NCBI GenBank assembly: GCA_026225395.1
Contig: JAMFSR010000012.1
Coordinates: forward strand, 30,371 to 94,370
Origin: Granulicella sapmiensis
GTDB taxonomy: Bacteria > Acidobacteriota > Terriglobia > Terriglobales > Acidobacteriaceae
Direction of reading: 5' to 3'
DNA length: 64,000 bases
Shown here: piece by piece, positions 8,776 to 17,772 of the stretch
Position numbering within the stretch: the stretch's first letter is position 1
Layout: every line of letters starts with the position of its first letter
Made by a program: the position numbers and the translations under genes
The notes under the pieces: generated by a model
Database searches by the model: none
Told to the model about the DNA's origin: nothing
Seen by the model: the letters and a program-made list of their open reading frames with translations, nothing else

Positions 8776-10911
8776 TTACCCCGCGATCACCAGCTTCGAA
8801 AAGTCCGCAATCTGCGAGAAGCGGAAGAGCACGAACGCCAGCAGCTGCAAACGGCGATGCCGCACCTCCGGGTCGGGGTCCATCACCATCACGCTCTCGA
8901 AGAACACGTCGATCTCCGGCTGCAGTGTGCTCATCTTTTCGAGCGCCTCTAGCAGCTCGTTGCGGTAGTAGAGCTGCTCAACTTCCCTGCTTAGCTCGAA
9001 CGCCTTCAGCGCAAAGACAGCCTCCGCATCCGTGCGCCCCTTGTAATACCGCAGGTCGATGTTACGGTCATCCAGCGGAAACTTTGCTTGCTCCAGGATG
9101 TTCTTCATCCGTTTGAACGATGAGACGATCGCTTGGAACTCCTTGCGCCCGCGCACCGCCATGATCGCCTCCGCGCGGACCAGCACGAAAAGAATGTCGT
9201 TGTTGCTCTGCGACGGCCTCAGCTCCACTCCAACCGCATCGACAACGTCATACGGAATCCCGCGCACCTCACGCAGATAAAACACAACGCGCTCGCGGAA
9301 GAAATCGCGCATCTTCGCCGCGACATCCTGGTTCTCCGTGCTTTTTTCAATGATCCAGTGGAGCGACAGCGGCAGATCTTTCTCCGCAAGGATCTTCACG
9401 ATCCCATTAGCTGCGCGGCGCAGCGCAAACGGGTCTTTCGACCCCGTCGGCTCAAACCCCAGCCCGAACATTCCGGCGATCGTGTCCGCACGGTCTGCAA
9501 CGCCCAGCAGCGCGCCGGTCACCGAGCGTGGCACATCATCATCCCCGCTCGCGGGCTTGTACTGGTCGTAAATCGCATCGGCAACGACAGCCGGCAACCC
9601 CTGCGCGCGCGCATACAGTCCACCCACAACACCCTGCAGCTCGGTGAACTCCTTCACCAGCTCCGTAGTGAGGTCGGCCTTGGACAGCAACACAGCCTCG
9701 CCCAGCTCGCCTTCCTTCACCTGCTCGGTAAACCACGGCATCCACGTGAACTGTTTGACCAGCTTCAGCACGCGCTCGGTCTTCTCGGCATAGCTGCCCA
9801 GGTCTTTCTGGAACGTAACATTCTCCAGCAGCTTCGCACGCTCACGCAGCGGGATGCGCTGGTCGAACTCCCAGAAGAACCTCGCATCATTGAACCGCGC
9901 CCGCAGTACGCGTTCATTCCCCTGCCGGATGATCGGCTCGTTCACCGCATTGGTCTCGATATTCAACACCGCCAGAAAATGCGGTGCCAGCTTGCCGGCC
10001 GCATCCTCCACCGCAAAGTACTTCTGATGGTCCCGCATCACGGTCACCAGCACTTCTTCCGGCAACTCCAGATACGCCGCCTCAAAGTTGCCCAGCAACA
10101 CTGACGGCCACTCCGTAAGGTGTGTCACGCCATCCACCAGCGCCTCATCCTCACGCCATCGAGCCCCCGCCACCTTACGTGTCACATGATCCAGCGCCTT
10201 CCGAATCCTCTGCCGCCGCACCTCGACATCCACGCACACAAACGCCTGCGCCAGCTGCGTCCCATAGCTCCCCGGCGCTTCAATCTCAATCGCCGCGCCG
10301 CCCGCCAGCACGCGATGCCCATACGTAGCCCGCGCCGCCGTCTTCCCCGCAAACTCCACGGGCACCACCGCATCGCCCAGCAGACAAGCCATCCAAAGCA
10401 CCGGTCGCACAAACCGCTCCGGCTTCCCAGCGCGCCAGTACATATTCTTCGCCCAGTAAATCGCCGCGAGCTCCTTCGGCATCTCCGCCGCGATCACCTC
10501 CGCCGCAGTACGGCCCTTTTGCACCACGGTCGCCGAAAGATACTCGCCCTTCGGCGTCTCGATGCGCTTCAGCTCACTGACCGGTACACCGTTCTTACGC
10601 GCGAACGCCTCGGCCGCAGGAGTCGGCACGCCCTCCTTGAACGCAATCTTCACCGCCGGCCCCGTAACTTCCTCGGTCAGCGTCGCCTGCTTATCCAGCA
10701 CGTCCTTCACCCACACGGCCAGCCGTCGCGGCGTGGAGTACGACTTCGCGAACCCGCTCGGATCCAGCGGCGCAATCCCCTTCGGCACAAGCCGTGCGCG
10801 CTCCAGCATCGCAACAGTGCGGCGCAGCAACTCCGCCTCCGCCCCCGGAATCATCCGCGCCGGAACTTCTTCCAATCCGATCTCAAACAGAAACTCTGCC
10901 ACCTTACACAC
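8776..10911 (-). CDS. glyS: Glycine--tRNA ligase beta subunit
   Basis: 711 residues, as expected for the large subunit of the bacterial alpha2beta2 glycyl-tRNA synthetase. The start [24 protein letters not shown] and the segments [26 protein letters not shown] and [11 protein letters not shown] are characteristic. An HD-like region and the C-terminal anticodon-binding DALR-type domain ([32 protein letters not shown]) follow. The beta subunit carries tRNA recognition. The start codon lies eight bases inside the end of glyQ, so translation is probably coupled. Confidence 0.96.
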   Translation of the reverse strand: MCKVAEFLFEIGLEEVPARMIPGAEAELLRRTVAMLERARLVPKGIAPLDPSGFAKSYSTPRRLAVWVKDVLDKQATLTEEVTGPAVKIAFKEGVPTPAAEAFARKNGVPVSELKRIETPKGEYLSATVVQKGRTAAEVIAAEMPKELAAIYWAKNMYWRAGKPERFVRPVLWMACLLGDAVVPVEFAGKTAARATYGHRVLAGGAAIEIEAPGSYGTQLAQAFVCVDVEVRRQRIRKALDHVTRKVAGARWREDEALVDGVTHLTEWPSVLLGNFEAAYLELPEEVLVTVMRDHQKYFAVEDAAGKLAPHFLAVLNIETNAVNEPIIRQGNERVLRARFNDARFFWEFDQRIPLRERAKLLENVTFQKDLGSYAEKTERVLKLVKQFTWMPWFTEQVKEGELGEAVLLSKADLTTELVKEFTELQGVVGGLYARAQGLPAVVADAIYDQYKPASGDDDVPRSVTGALLGVADRADTIAGMFGLGFEPTGSKDPFALRRAANGIVKILAEKDLPLSLHWIIEKSTENQDVAAKMRDFFRERVVFYLREVRGIPYDVVDAVGVELRPSQSNNDILFVLVRAEAIMAVRGRKEFQAIVSSFKRMKNILEQAKFPLDDRNIDLRYYKGRTDAEAVFALKAFELSREVEQLYYRNELLEALEKMSTLQPEIDVFFESVMVMDPDPEVRHRRLQLLAFVLFRFSQIADFSKLVIAG

Positions 10912-11866
10912 CCCCCGCTTTCAGCTGTTCCTGCTGCGCAAACAGCTTCGCCACACCGACGATCAGGGTGCGTATGCGCGCCATCACGCCGACGCGCTCG
11001 GTCACACTGATCGCTCCGCGCGCGTCCAGCAGGTTGAAGGCATGCGAGCACTTCAACGCCAGCTCATAAGCTCCCATCGTCGGAAAGCGCTCGATCTTCT
11101 GCCGGTCCGGAGGTCCGCTGGTGTCGGGATTGGGGTCCATCACTTCACGGCCCTGTTCCAACAAGCCCAGGCACTCCGCCTCATAAAGATTCAAATGCTG
11201 CCACAGCTTGTCCACATCCGCATAGTCAAACGAGTAAGCCGAAAACTGCTGCTCCTCATGCAGCCTCACATCGCCATACGTCAGTTCCTTACCCGTCACC
11301 GGATCGCGCGACCACACAATGTCATAGATCGAATCCAGGTCCTGCAGGAACTGCGCAATCCTCTCCAGCCCATACGTAATCTCCCCCGAAATCGGATCGA
11401 GGTCCATCCCTCCGCACTGCTGGAAGTACGTGAACTGCGTAATCTCCTGCCCATCCAGCATCACCTGCCAGCCGACACCCCACGCGCCGCCCACCGGCCA
11501 CTCCCAGTTGTCTTCCTCAAACTTAATGTCATGCTGCCTCAGGTCGATCCCAATCGCCACCAGCGACTCAAGATAAAGCTCCTGCACCCGCTCCGGTGGC
11601 GGCTTCAGAATCACCTGCAACTGCGTGTGCCGAAAGAGCCGATTGGGATTCTCGCCATACCGACCATCCGCAGGCCGCCGCGAGGGCTGCGCATATGCAA
11701 TGCTGATCGGCTTCGGCCCTAGCACCCGCAAAAACGTATCCGGCGACATCGTCCCCGCGCCCACTTCCAAATCATAAGGCTGCTGCAACACACAGCCATG
11801 CTCAGCCCAGAAGCGCTGCAGTGTGAACAGCAACTCCTGAAACGTCAATGCTTTCTTCCCAACCAT
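10904..11866 (-). CDS. glyQ: Glycine--tRNA ligase alpha subunit
   Basis: 320 residues. This subunit contains the class II catalytic core that makes glycyl-adenylate. Visible family signatures are [59 protein letters not shown], and [35 protein letters not shown], all near-identical to the textbook family. It overlaps glyS by eight bases and forms a two-gene operon with it. The C-terminus is slightly extended ([13 protein letters not shown]). Confidence 0.97.
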   Translation of the reverse strand: MVGKKALTFQELLFTLQRFWAEHGCVLQQPYDLEVGAGTMSPDTFLRVLGPKPISIAYAQPSRRPADGRYGENPNRLFRHTQLQVILKPPPERVQELYLESLVAIGIDLRQHDIKFEEDNWEWPVGGAWGVGWQVMLDGQEITQFTYFQQCGGMDLDPISGEITYGLERIAQFLQDLDSIYDIVWSRDPVTGKELTYGDVRLHEEQQFSAYSFDYADVDKLWQHLNLYEAECLGLLEQGREVMDPNPDTSGPPDRQKIERFPTMGAYELALKCSHAFNLLDARGAISVTERVGVMARIRTLIVGVAKLFAQQEQLKAGGV

Positions 11867-11941
11867 CGATGATAAAGTCCTCTTACTTCCAACGTTGATT
11901 CTAAATGCTCTTGCTTCATTGGTTTGTTAGGAGATATCGAG

Positions 11942-12550
11942 ATGCTATACGCAGTTCAGCCCCCAACCGAATCGCTAGTACATAAATCGGCAGAGAAATT
12001 CGACCAGGAGAATTCCATTGTCGAACGTGCTCTCCAAGAGCTTTTCAGGATGTTTCCGACTAACGACGACGTCAGTCATGTCCTCTTGAAAGTCGTAGCT
12101 CTGAATCGCTTGTACTCCACTCAAATCCTCGCAGTTTTGGATGTGGCAATTCATATTCAGCAGAATTCGGCATACATTGATGCAGCCTTAGCCTCAGGAT
12201 CGCCCGAGGTTGTCGACAAAATTTCCCAAGTTACGATTCAAGGAAAGACACACAACTTCTTCTCCTTCGCGACGAAGTACTGCAACTGGCACAAACCCGA
12301 GTCCTATCCTATCTACGACTCCAGAGTTGATTGGTATCTATGGAATCTTCAAAATCAGAGTCCCTTCACCAGCTTTTTCTTGCGAAATTCCTTTGAAAAT
12401 TATTCTGAGTTTCGAGATGTAATGATTGCGTTTCGACAGAAATACGGCCTTGAGCATTTCACATTCAAAGACATCGACAAATTCCTATGGACATACGGAA
12501 TCAAGGCCGCAACGGTAGTTCCGGCGGGCACAGTAGCCGAATCAGAGTGA
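11942..12550 (+). CDS. Hypothetical protein, AT-richer orphan between glyQ and recO
   Basis: 202 residues. ATG at 11942 is preceded by AGGAG eight bases upstream, so it is favoured over an earlier in-frame start. The protein is all-helical in appearance with many aromatic residues; the most distinctive stretch is NFFSFATKYCNWHKPESYPIYDSRV, followed by LWTYGIKAATV at the end. I recall similar 'FSFATK..C..H.P..PIYD' stretches in uncharacterised proteins with an HhH-glycosylase-like helical fold, but I cannot confirm that. Base composition is clearly lower in G+C than both flanks, and the gene runs opposite to its neighbours, which points to recent acquisition. Confidence 0.8.
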   Translation: MLYAVQPPTESLVHKSAEKFDQENSIVERALQELFRMFPTNDDVSHVLLKVVALNRLYSTQILAVLDVAIHIQQNSAYIDAALASGSPEVVDKISQVTIQGKTHNFFSFATKYCNWHKPESYPIYDSRVDWYLWNLQNQSPFTSFFLRNSFENYSEFRDVMIAFRQKYGLEHFTFKDIDKFLWTYGIKAATVVPAGTVAESE

Positions 12551-12558
12551 CGAATAAT

Positions 12559-13446
12559 TCAACTTGGTAACAAAGCCGCCGCGCTCCTTAGCCTTCTCTC
12601 CAAATGCCGTTCCAGCGTCCCCACCGCAAACGCCCTCAAATCCGCACCCCGCTCCACCGGCCAATCCTCCACCGCCAGCTCAACCAACCCCGTCCGCGCC
12701 ATCCGGTAGCTCTCCGCCACCGACCCCGCACTCAAAGCCCGGCTCCCCGGCCGCCGATCGTCATAGCAAGTCACCCCATCCGCCGTAGGCGACCAGTAAA
12801 CCGCAGCCCCGCGCAAGTCCAACCCACAAGCCGCACAATGCCCCAGCTCCGGCATCCACCCCATCAACCGGCACATCCACAAACAAAAATAAGTCACCGC
12901 CAGCCAAACCCCCGACTCCTTCGCGCGCGACTCCCTCGGGTGCCCCATCTTCGCGACGGCATCATCGTCGCTAAGGTGGGCATTCGTGCGAACGCGCGAA
13001 CCGCTCTCCTCCACCCCACCCCCAATCCCCATCGCCGCCAGACAAGTCACCGCCAGCCGGAACACATTGTCCTCAACCGCCCCATCCGGCATCGCCTCTT
13101 CCAGAACCTCCACCACCAACTGCAACCCCGCCAGCCGCAGCACATCCACCGGCGCCGTCAACGGCGACCACAAAATCTCAAAGCTATCCAGCCGCACCAG
13201 ATCCTGCCGCGGCCTCTCCGTATAGTGCGCCTGCACATGCGTCGCCGGCTCCAGCGCCCCGCCAAACCGCTTGCGAGACTTCATCGCATGCCGTGCCACG
13301 CCCTTCACCTTGCCCTGGTCGCGTGTAAACAGGCTCACCAGCAGGTCAGCCTCATGGAACGGCCACGTCCGCAGCACAATCGCTTCGCCATGATGCGGAA
13401 TCTGCCGTCCTTCAGCCAAGACACAACTCCCAATTCCAACGCCCAC
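12559..13446 (-). CDS. recO: DNA repair protein RecO
   Basis: 295 residues. The N-terminal OB-fold begins after a short extension (HHGEAIVLRTWPFHEADLLVSLFTRDQGKVKGVARHAMKSRKRFGGALEPATHVQ), which is the classic RecO opening. The middle and C-terminal helical domain carries CAACGLDLRG and a later Cys (GVTCYDDRR), a partial version of the zinc site found in many RecO proteins. RecO anneals single strands and, with RecR, loads RecA at SSB-coated gaps. The last few codons nearly touch the stop of the orphan gene on the other strand (eight bases apart). Confidence 0.93.
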   Translation of the reverse strand: MGVGIGSCVLAEGRQIPHHGEAIVLRTWPFHEADLLVSLFTRDQGKVKGVARHAMKSRKRFGGALEPATHVQAHYTERPRQDLVRLDSFEILWSPLTAPVDVLRLAGLQLVVEVLEEAMPDGAVEDNVFRLAVTCLAAMGIGGGVEESGSRVRTNAHLSDDDAVAKMGHPRESRAKESGVWLAVTYFCLWMCRLMGWMPELGHCAACGLDLRGAAVYWSPTADGVTCYDDRRPGSRALSAGSVAESYRMARTGLVELAVEDWPVERGADLRAFAVGTLERHLERRLRSAAALLPS

Positions 13447-13670
13447 GAAAAGCTGTCAAGCCCCCGCACCGCTTATCTCTATCAAACCAAAGCAGTTACA
13501 TGTTGCACTACTTTCGTCGCCACTCACTACAATAGAAGTAAAGCTTAATCTTCAAACAGCGCAGCACACATCGGCGGGGTGTACTTCCACAAGTCCAAGC
13601 CTAACCCCCGTCCTTCGAAGACTTTACCCCCAAAAGTACCCGGGGGGAGGGCCCCAGGGTACAAGCAAAA

Positions 13671-13692
13671 CGCGCGGCCCGAAGGCCGCGCG
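13671..13692 (-). terminator. Intrinsic terminator after the ferredoxin gene
   Basis: A perfect 9-bp GC-only inverted repeat (13671-13679 and 13684-13692) with a CGAA loop lies 24 bases past the ferredoxin stop. On the minus strand it is followed by TTTTGCTTG. The remaining sequence of 13447-13670 shows no convincing gene. Confidence 0.75.
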
Positions 13693-13716
13693 CTCTCATG
13701 TCCAACAGGACGAAGA

Positions 13717-13977
13717 CTACCGCCCAAAGTGCTGAGCGTTCTTCTCCTGGAAGCTGACCCACTTGTCCGGCAGGTCGTCGCCGGCATAGATCGCCGAAAC
13801 CGGGCAAACCGGGACGCACGCGCCGCAGTCGATGCACTCGACCGGATCGATAAAGAGCTGGTCCGCGGTATCGCCGCCGGGCTCATCGGCCTTCGGGTGG
13901 ATGCAGTCCACCGGGCAGGCATCCACACAAGCCCGATCCTTGGTGCCGATACAGGGTTCCGCAATCACATACGCCAT
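13717..13977 (-). CDS. Ferredoxin with two iron-sulfur clusters, 7Fe/8Fe type
   Basis: 86 residues. The opening MAYVIAEPCIGTKDRACVDACPVDCIH gives the first set of cysteines (C-x7-C-x3-CP variant, as in 7Fe ferredoxins with a [3Fe-4S] site), and CIDCGACVPVCPVSAI gives a standard CxxCxxCxxxCP [4Fe-4S] motif. It is a small soluble electron carrier. The C-terminal tail DLPDKWVSFQEKNAQHFG is typical of the FdxA group of aerobic bacteria. The gene is single, with its own terminator; no redox partner is next to it. Confidence 0.94.
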   Translation of the reverse strand: MAYVIAEPCIGTKDRACVDACPVDCIHPKADEPGGDTADQLFIDPVECIDCGACVPVCPVSAIYAGDDLPDKWVSFQEKNAQHFGR

Positions 13978-14091
13978 GTTTCTTATCTCCTTGGTTCAGC
14001 TTCGTTCAATCTTCAAGATAGACCTTGATTCTAACAAGGAATTTCTGCCCAAGCGTACCAACAGATATTCACAACTCGGACTGTACCGGCC

Positions 14092-14298
14092 CTAGTTTGA
14101 GGGCGGCAGGTATTTGCGGAATATAAACCAGAGACCCCAAAAGATCAGGGCGGCGCTCACAGTGAAGTATCCAGTAACTTCTATTCCATTATCCAAACCG
14201 GCCCCTTGCCAACGGACGGCATTGCAACCGCCAAGCAGAATCAGGAGAAATCCGACGCCAAACCTGCTCTTCCGTTGAATCGCATTGCTACATCTCAC
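14092..14298 (-). CDS. Small membrane protein, unknown
   Basis: A 68-residue frame that starts at a GTG overlapping the end of the inositol monophosphatase gene (GGTGAGATGTAG). The sequence contains two hydrophobic segments, FGVGFLLILLGGCNAV and GYFTVSAALIFWGLWFIF, and ends RKYLPPSN. The frame stays open further upstream only inside the monophosphatase gene, in another frame. The two clean membrane segments and the translational overlap argue for a real gene, but there is no separate ribosome binding site and no family that I recognise. Confidence 0.45.
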   Translation of the reverse strand: MRCSNAIQRKSRFGVGFLLILLGGCNAVRWQGAGLDNGIEVTGYFTVSAALIFWGLWFIFRKYLPPSN

Positions 14299-15157
14299 CT
14301 GCCGCGCGACGCGCCGCAAACTCCGCCGGCGTCGGGATCGGCTCCAGGTTCTTCCCCGCAAACATATCCTCGAACAACTGCTGCATCTCCCCATGAATCA
14401 GCCCGTTGCTCGCAAACACCTCGCGGCTGTCGAGCGTGAACTTACTGCCGTCGAAGTGAGTAATCTTCCCACCCGCTTCCTCAACCAGCAGATAACCCGC
14501 ACTCGTATCCCAGGGATTCAGCTTGATCTCCCAGAAAGCCTCCAACCGTCCGCACGCCACATACGCCAAATCCAGCGCCGCCGACCCCGCCCGCCGCACT
14601 CCATGCGAGCGCAGCGTGAACTCCTGGTAGAAGTGTACGTTCGGCGACAAATGACGCTTTTGGCTGGGAAACCCGGTAGCCACAAGCGACTCCTGCAGCT
14701 TCTTCACCTTCGAAACATGAATCGGCTTTCCATTGAGCGTCGCACCCTGACCCTTTGCTGCCGAAAACATCTCATCCCGCAGCGGATCGTAAACCACGCC
14801 CGCAACCATCTCACCGTCCTCGTCAGCTTTCAGCCCAGCGTTGCGCTGCTCGCAACCCAGCACGACGCAGAACGCCGGAAAGCCATGCGCAAAGTTCGTC
14901 GTCCCATCCAGCGGATCGATATACCACCGGAACTCGCGGTCCAGCCCCTGCCGCGAACCCTCTTCGCCGTACACGCCATGCTCAGGCAGCTGTTCCTTCA
15001 AACGCGCAACGATCAGCTTCTCGCTCGCGCGGTCCGCCTCGGTCACCAGGTCAACGTCGCCCTTATACTCTGCCGTCACGCCCCGATGGTAGTACTCACG
15101 CAGCAAAGCGCCAGCTTCGCGCGCAATGGATTCGGCAATGTTCACCAACTCAGCCAA
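14288..15157 (-). CDS. Inositol monophosphatase family protein (SuhB-like)
   Basis: 289 residues. The Mg2+-dependent phosphatase motifs are intact: VTEADRASEKLI, GEEGSR (metal-binding Glu), WYIDPLDGTTNFAHGFP (the WxxDPxDGTxNF signature) and the C-terminal WDTSAGYLLVEEAGG. It should hydrolyse inositol phosphates or related sugar phosphates; SuhB of E. coli also acts in rRNA antitermination, which cannot be inferred here. The gene follows the Hfq-like gene on the same strand after 32 bases. Confidence 0.92.
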   Translation of the reverse strand: MAELVNIAESIAREAGALLREYYHRGVTAEYKGDVDLVTEADRASEKLIVARLKEQLPEHGVYGEEGSRQGLDREFRWYIDPLDGTTNFAHGFPAFCVVLGCEQRNAGLKADEDGEMVAGVVYDPLRDEMFSAAKGQGATLNGKPIHVSKVKKLQESLVATGFPSQKRHLSPNVHFYQEFTLRSHGVRRAGSAALDLAYVACGRLEAFWEIKLNPWDTSAGYLLVEEAGGKITHFDGSKFTLDSREVFASNGLIHGEMQQLFEDMFAGKNLEPIPTPAEFAARRAAGEM

Positions 15158-15189
15158 TGTTTCTCCTTCAATTTTCTTGAGCCGTAAAC

Positions 15190-15474
15190 CTAGCGGAAGA
15201 CCGGATCGCGACGGTTGCCGCTGCGGCGATTCGGCACGTCCGAAGTTTCGGCGATCGTGCGAATCTGCGACTTGTAGATGAACAAATTAGGCTTGCCTTC
15301 GCGCGTCAACCGCACCATCATGTCGTCGAAGTACTCGATCCAGCCCTTCACAATCTCGCCATCGCGCAGCTTGATCGAAACCGGAATCTGCCGCTCCGAG
15401 AGCGACTTCAAATACAGGGCTTCTTGTCCGGTATCGGCTGAAGGAGCACCATTTTTTGCGCGCTTTCTGAACAT
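15190..15474 (-). CDS. Hfq-like RNA-binding protein with divergent Sm2 motif
   Basis: 94 residues. The core LYLKSLSERQIPVSIKLRDGEIVKGWIEYFDDMMVRLTREGKPNLFIYKSQIRTIAE lines up with bacterial Hfq (N-terminal helix, Sm1 with the conserved 'I..FD' at IEYFDD, then a short Sm2). In classical Hfq the Sm2 motif contains YKH; here it is YKS, so the histidine that helps bind uridine in the proximal pore is missing. The N-terminus is a 20-residue basic/flexible extension and the C-tail is short and arginine-rich (NRRSGNRRD). It probably forms an Sm-like ring, with altered RNA preference. Neighbour of the monophosphatase gene. Confidence 0.75.
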   Translation of the reverse strand: MFRKRAKNGAPSADTGQEALYLKSLSERQIPVSIKLRDGEIVKGWIEYFDDMMVRLTREGKPNLFIYKSQIRTIAETSDVPNRRSGNRRDPVFR

Positions 15475-15510
15475 TCTTAAATTGTAACGGCGAATCCCAC
15501 CCGCGGCTCC

Positions 15511-16461
15511 TCAGCGGTTCACGTAATACGCCGTTCTATACCGCAACTGGTACTTCGCCCGCAGCGCCGGATCCTTTAACTGCAATTGAATATGTCGCAA
15601 ACCGCCATCGTTCAGCGCCTTCCGCGGAGCGTAATAGCCGACCGTGTACTGTGTCCGCAGATCCTCGGAAACATGCTGAAACGCCGGGCCCAGATCGTGC
15701 TTATCTTCCACGTAATAGAACTTTCCGCCCGTATCGCGCGACATCTGGATCAGCGCATGCTCGCCGCCCGTGTTACGCCCCGCATCGGCATCGATCGGCA
15801 CAATAATCAGCGAGTAAATCATCGCCCCCGCGCGCTCCGCCTGCTCCAGCGCCGAGTCATAGCTGCCATGATGCGTCGTATTTTCGCCATCGGTAATCAG
15901 CACCACCACACGCCGCGCACCGTCCTTCGTGGGCGTCTCACTCAGCCGCTGGCTCGCCAGGTAGACCGCGTCATACAGCGCCGTAGCATCCCCACGCTCC
16001 ATCTGCCCAAGCCCGCTGTCGATCCGCTTGGCATCGTTCGTAAACGAAACAACCTCGGTCACATTGTCCGCAAAGTCGATCAGGTCGATCTGGTCCTGCG
16101 GTCGCAGCAGCGATTTCACGAAACTCTTCGCCGCCTCGCGCTCCAGCCGCTCGTCGATCATCACGCTCCCGCTCGCGTCAATAGTCAGCACAATCTGCAA
16201 CGGCGTTACCGACTCGCGATCGAAGTGCGCAATCGGTACCGGTTTGCCGTCTTCGGCCAGCTGGAAATCATCCTGCTTCAGCCCGCCAACCGGCGCTCCA
16301 GTCTCATCGACGACATTCAGCGCGACACTCACTAGCCGGCTCTCGACGTGAATCGTCGTTATCGGCCCATTGCTCAACGGTCGCTCAATCGGCGCCGGTT
16401 GCTGCGCGCTCACGACCACTCCGGCCAGCAACCACGGACCGAGACTCCAACCCAGCTTCAT
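15511..16461 (-). CDS. Secreted VWFA-related domain protein of acidobacterial type
   Basis: 316 residues with a signal peptide (MKLGWSLGPWLLAGVVVSAQQ). The next segment, HVESRLVSVALNVVDETGAPVGGLKQDDFQLAEDGKPVPIAHF, is the start of the acidobacterial VWFA-related family, many paralogues of which occur per genome. A von Willebrand A domain follows with the MIDAS motif DASGS (in IVLTIDASGSVMID) and VVLITDGEN. The function is unknown; VWA domains bind metal and protein ligands, here presumably in the periplasm or outside. The stop overlaps nothing, and the start codon lies four bases into the end of the moaDE gene, suggesting co-transcription with it. Confidence 0.88.
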   Translation of the reverse strand: MKLGWSLGPWLLAGVVVSAQQPAPIERPLSNGPITTIHVESRLVSVALNVVDETGAPVGGLKQDDFQLAEDGKPVPIAHFDRESVTPLQIVLTIDASGSVMIDERLEREAAKSFVKSLLRPQDQIDLIDFADNVTEVVSFTNDAKRIDSGLGQMERGDATALYDAVYLASQRLSETPTKDGARRVVVLITDGENTTHHGSYDSALEQAERAGAMIYSLIIVPIDADAGRNTGGEHALIQMSRDTGGKFYYVEDKHDLGPAFQHVSEDLRTQYTVGYYAPRKALNDGGLRHIQLQLKDPALRAKYQLRYRTAYYVNR

Positions 16462-17165
16462 TTCACCAATCCTGGTTTCACCGATGCGGCAAGATCATCT
16501 GGAAACGGCTCGCCATCGGCCCATACAACGCCATCGACGAACTGTTCACGCTTCCAGATTGGGACGGTTTTTTTCAGCGTATCGATTACCCACCGGCAAG
16601 CCTCAAACGCCGGTCCGCGATGCGCCGACGCCACCACGATCAACACACTCGTCTCACCAACCACCAGCCGCCCCAGCCGATGCACAATCGCCACGTCTCT
16701 TACGCCAAACTTTTCGATCGCCGTAGAACGCAGCTCAACCATCTGCCGCAGCGCCATCTCTTCATACGCTTCATAATCCAGATGCAGCGTCGCCCGCCCG
16801 CGCGTATTGTCCCGCACGACTCCATCGAACACACAAACAGCGCCGTCGCCTCCCGCCTTCGTTGCTTGCTGAACGGTTGCGGAATCGATCGGCACCCGAA
16901 CCAGCTCGACCATCGCACCCACTCCGCCACTCACCGGCGGCAGGATCGCAACTTCGTCGCCATCATGCAACACGACATCCATCCCGGCGTACTCATGATC
17001 CACGGCAATGGCCGCGCACTTGAGAGTGGCTGCATCAACCCGTCCCCCATCCCGAAGCATCGCAATCAAGCCGCCGACGCACTCTCCATCCGGCACCTCG
17101 AACACCTCACCACCCTCCGCAAACAACGTTTTCAGAGGGCCAAAGGAAACCACCCGCACGCGCAT
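16458..17165 (-). CDS. Molybdopterin synthase, MoaD-MoaE fusion
   Basis: 235 residues in two parts. Residues 1-83 are MoaD (MRVRVVSFGPLKTLFAEGGE ... DEVAILPPVSGG), ending in the Gly-Gly that must be thiocarboxylated. The rest is MoaE: VCVFDGVVRDNTRGR, LDYEAYEEMALRQM, AIVHRLGRLVVGE, VASAHRGPAFEACRWVIDTLKKTVPIWKRE with the catalytic lysines. Together they make the enzyme that adds the dithiolene sulfurs to precursor Z. The frame is open upstream to 17843, but only antisense to mscL; ATG at 17165 gives a proper MoaD N-terminus (17180 is an alternative). No other moa gene is in view. In mycobacterial MoaX a similar fusion is cut after GG. Confidence 0.93.
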   Translation of the reverse strand: MRVRVVSFGPLKTLFAEGGEVFEVPDGECVGGLIAMLRDGGRVDAATLKCAAIAVDHEYAGMDVVLHDGDEVAILPPVSGGVGAMVELVRVPIDSATVQQATKAGGDGAVCVFDGVVRDNTRGRATLHLDYEAYEEMALRQMVELRSTAIEKFGVRDVAIVHRLGRLVVGETSVLIVVASAHRGPAFEACRWVIDTLKKTVPIWKREQFVDGVVWADGEPFPDDLAASVKPGLVK

Positions 17166-17270
17166 GGAGGAAGGACGCATCGACCAAGGATACGTGAGAG
17201 ACAAATCACCCCGCTCATGGCCGCTGCGATATACTCGCGGGACAGTCGGGCCCACCCTCAGGAGAAGCAC

Positions 17271-17726
17271 ATGATCAAAGGATTTCGCGACTTCATTCTT
17301 CGCGGCAACGTCGTCGATCTCGCCGTCGCCGTCATCATCGGCGCGGCGTTCGGGGCCATCACCGCCTCGGTCACCGCCGACGTCATCACACCCATGATCT
17401 CCGCCCTGGTCGGCGCGCCGGACTTCTCCACTCTGGTCATCCACGTCCCCGTCCTGCACCACGTTCCACCGCCGCCCAGCCCGCTGCCGGCCAACTACAT
17501 CGCCCCGGGCGAAATCCACATCGGCAAGCTGCTCAACACGCTGATCAACTTCGTGCTCGTGGCCGGGGCCATCTACTTCGCCATCGTGCTGCCCATGCAG
17601 TACCTGCTCAAGAAGTTCAACCCGCCCGCGGTAGAACCACCCAAAACCAAGGCCTGTCCGGAGTGCCTGGGCGATATTCCACTCGAAGCCAAACGCTGCA
17701 AGTTCTGCACTCAAATCGTCCAGTAG
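17271..17726 (+). CDS. mscL: Large-conductance mechanosensitive channel with Cys4 C-terminal tail
   Basis: 151 residues. ATG at 17271 has AGGAGA just upstream. The start MIKGFRDFILRGNVVDLAVAVIIGAAFGAI is MscL TM1 with its N-terminal amphipathic helix; a periplasmic loop rich in Pro (HHVPPPPSPLP) and TM2 (LINFVLVAGAIYFAIVLPMQYL) follow. After the LLKKF stretch the usual cytoplasmic helix is replaced by a tail with CPEC and CKFC pairs, a zinc-ribbon-like unit. MscL opens on strong hypo-osmotic shock to release solutes. Divergent from moaDE. Confidence 0.94.
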   Translation: MIKGFRDFILRGNVVDLAVAVIIGAAFGAITASVTADVITPMISALVGAPDFSTLVIHVPVLHHVPPPPSPLPANYIAPGEIHIGKLLNTLINFVLVAGAIYFAIVLPMQYLLKKFNPPAVEPPKTKACPECLGDIPLEAKRCKFCTQIVQ

Positions 17727-17772
17727 CCCGCGGCCATCAACGCAATACCTAGCTCGATCAGGAGAGTTCACA

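Noticed and set aside
13545..13964. Arg/Ser-rich minus-strand frame overlapping the ferredoxin gene
   Set aside because: It is another frame of the ferredoxin and its terminator region; the ferredoxin cysteine motifs decide the true frame.
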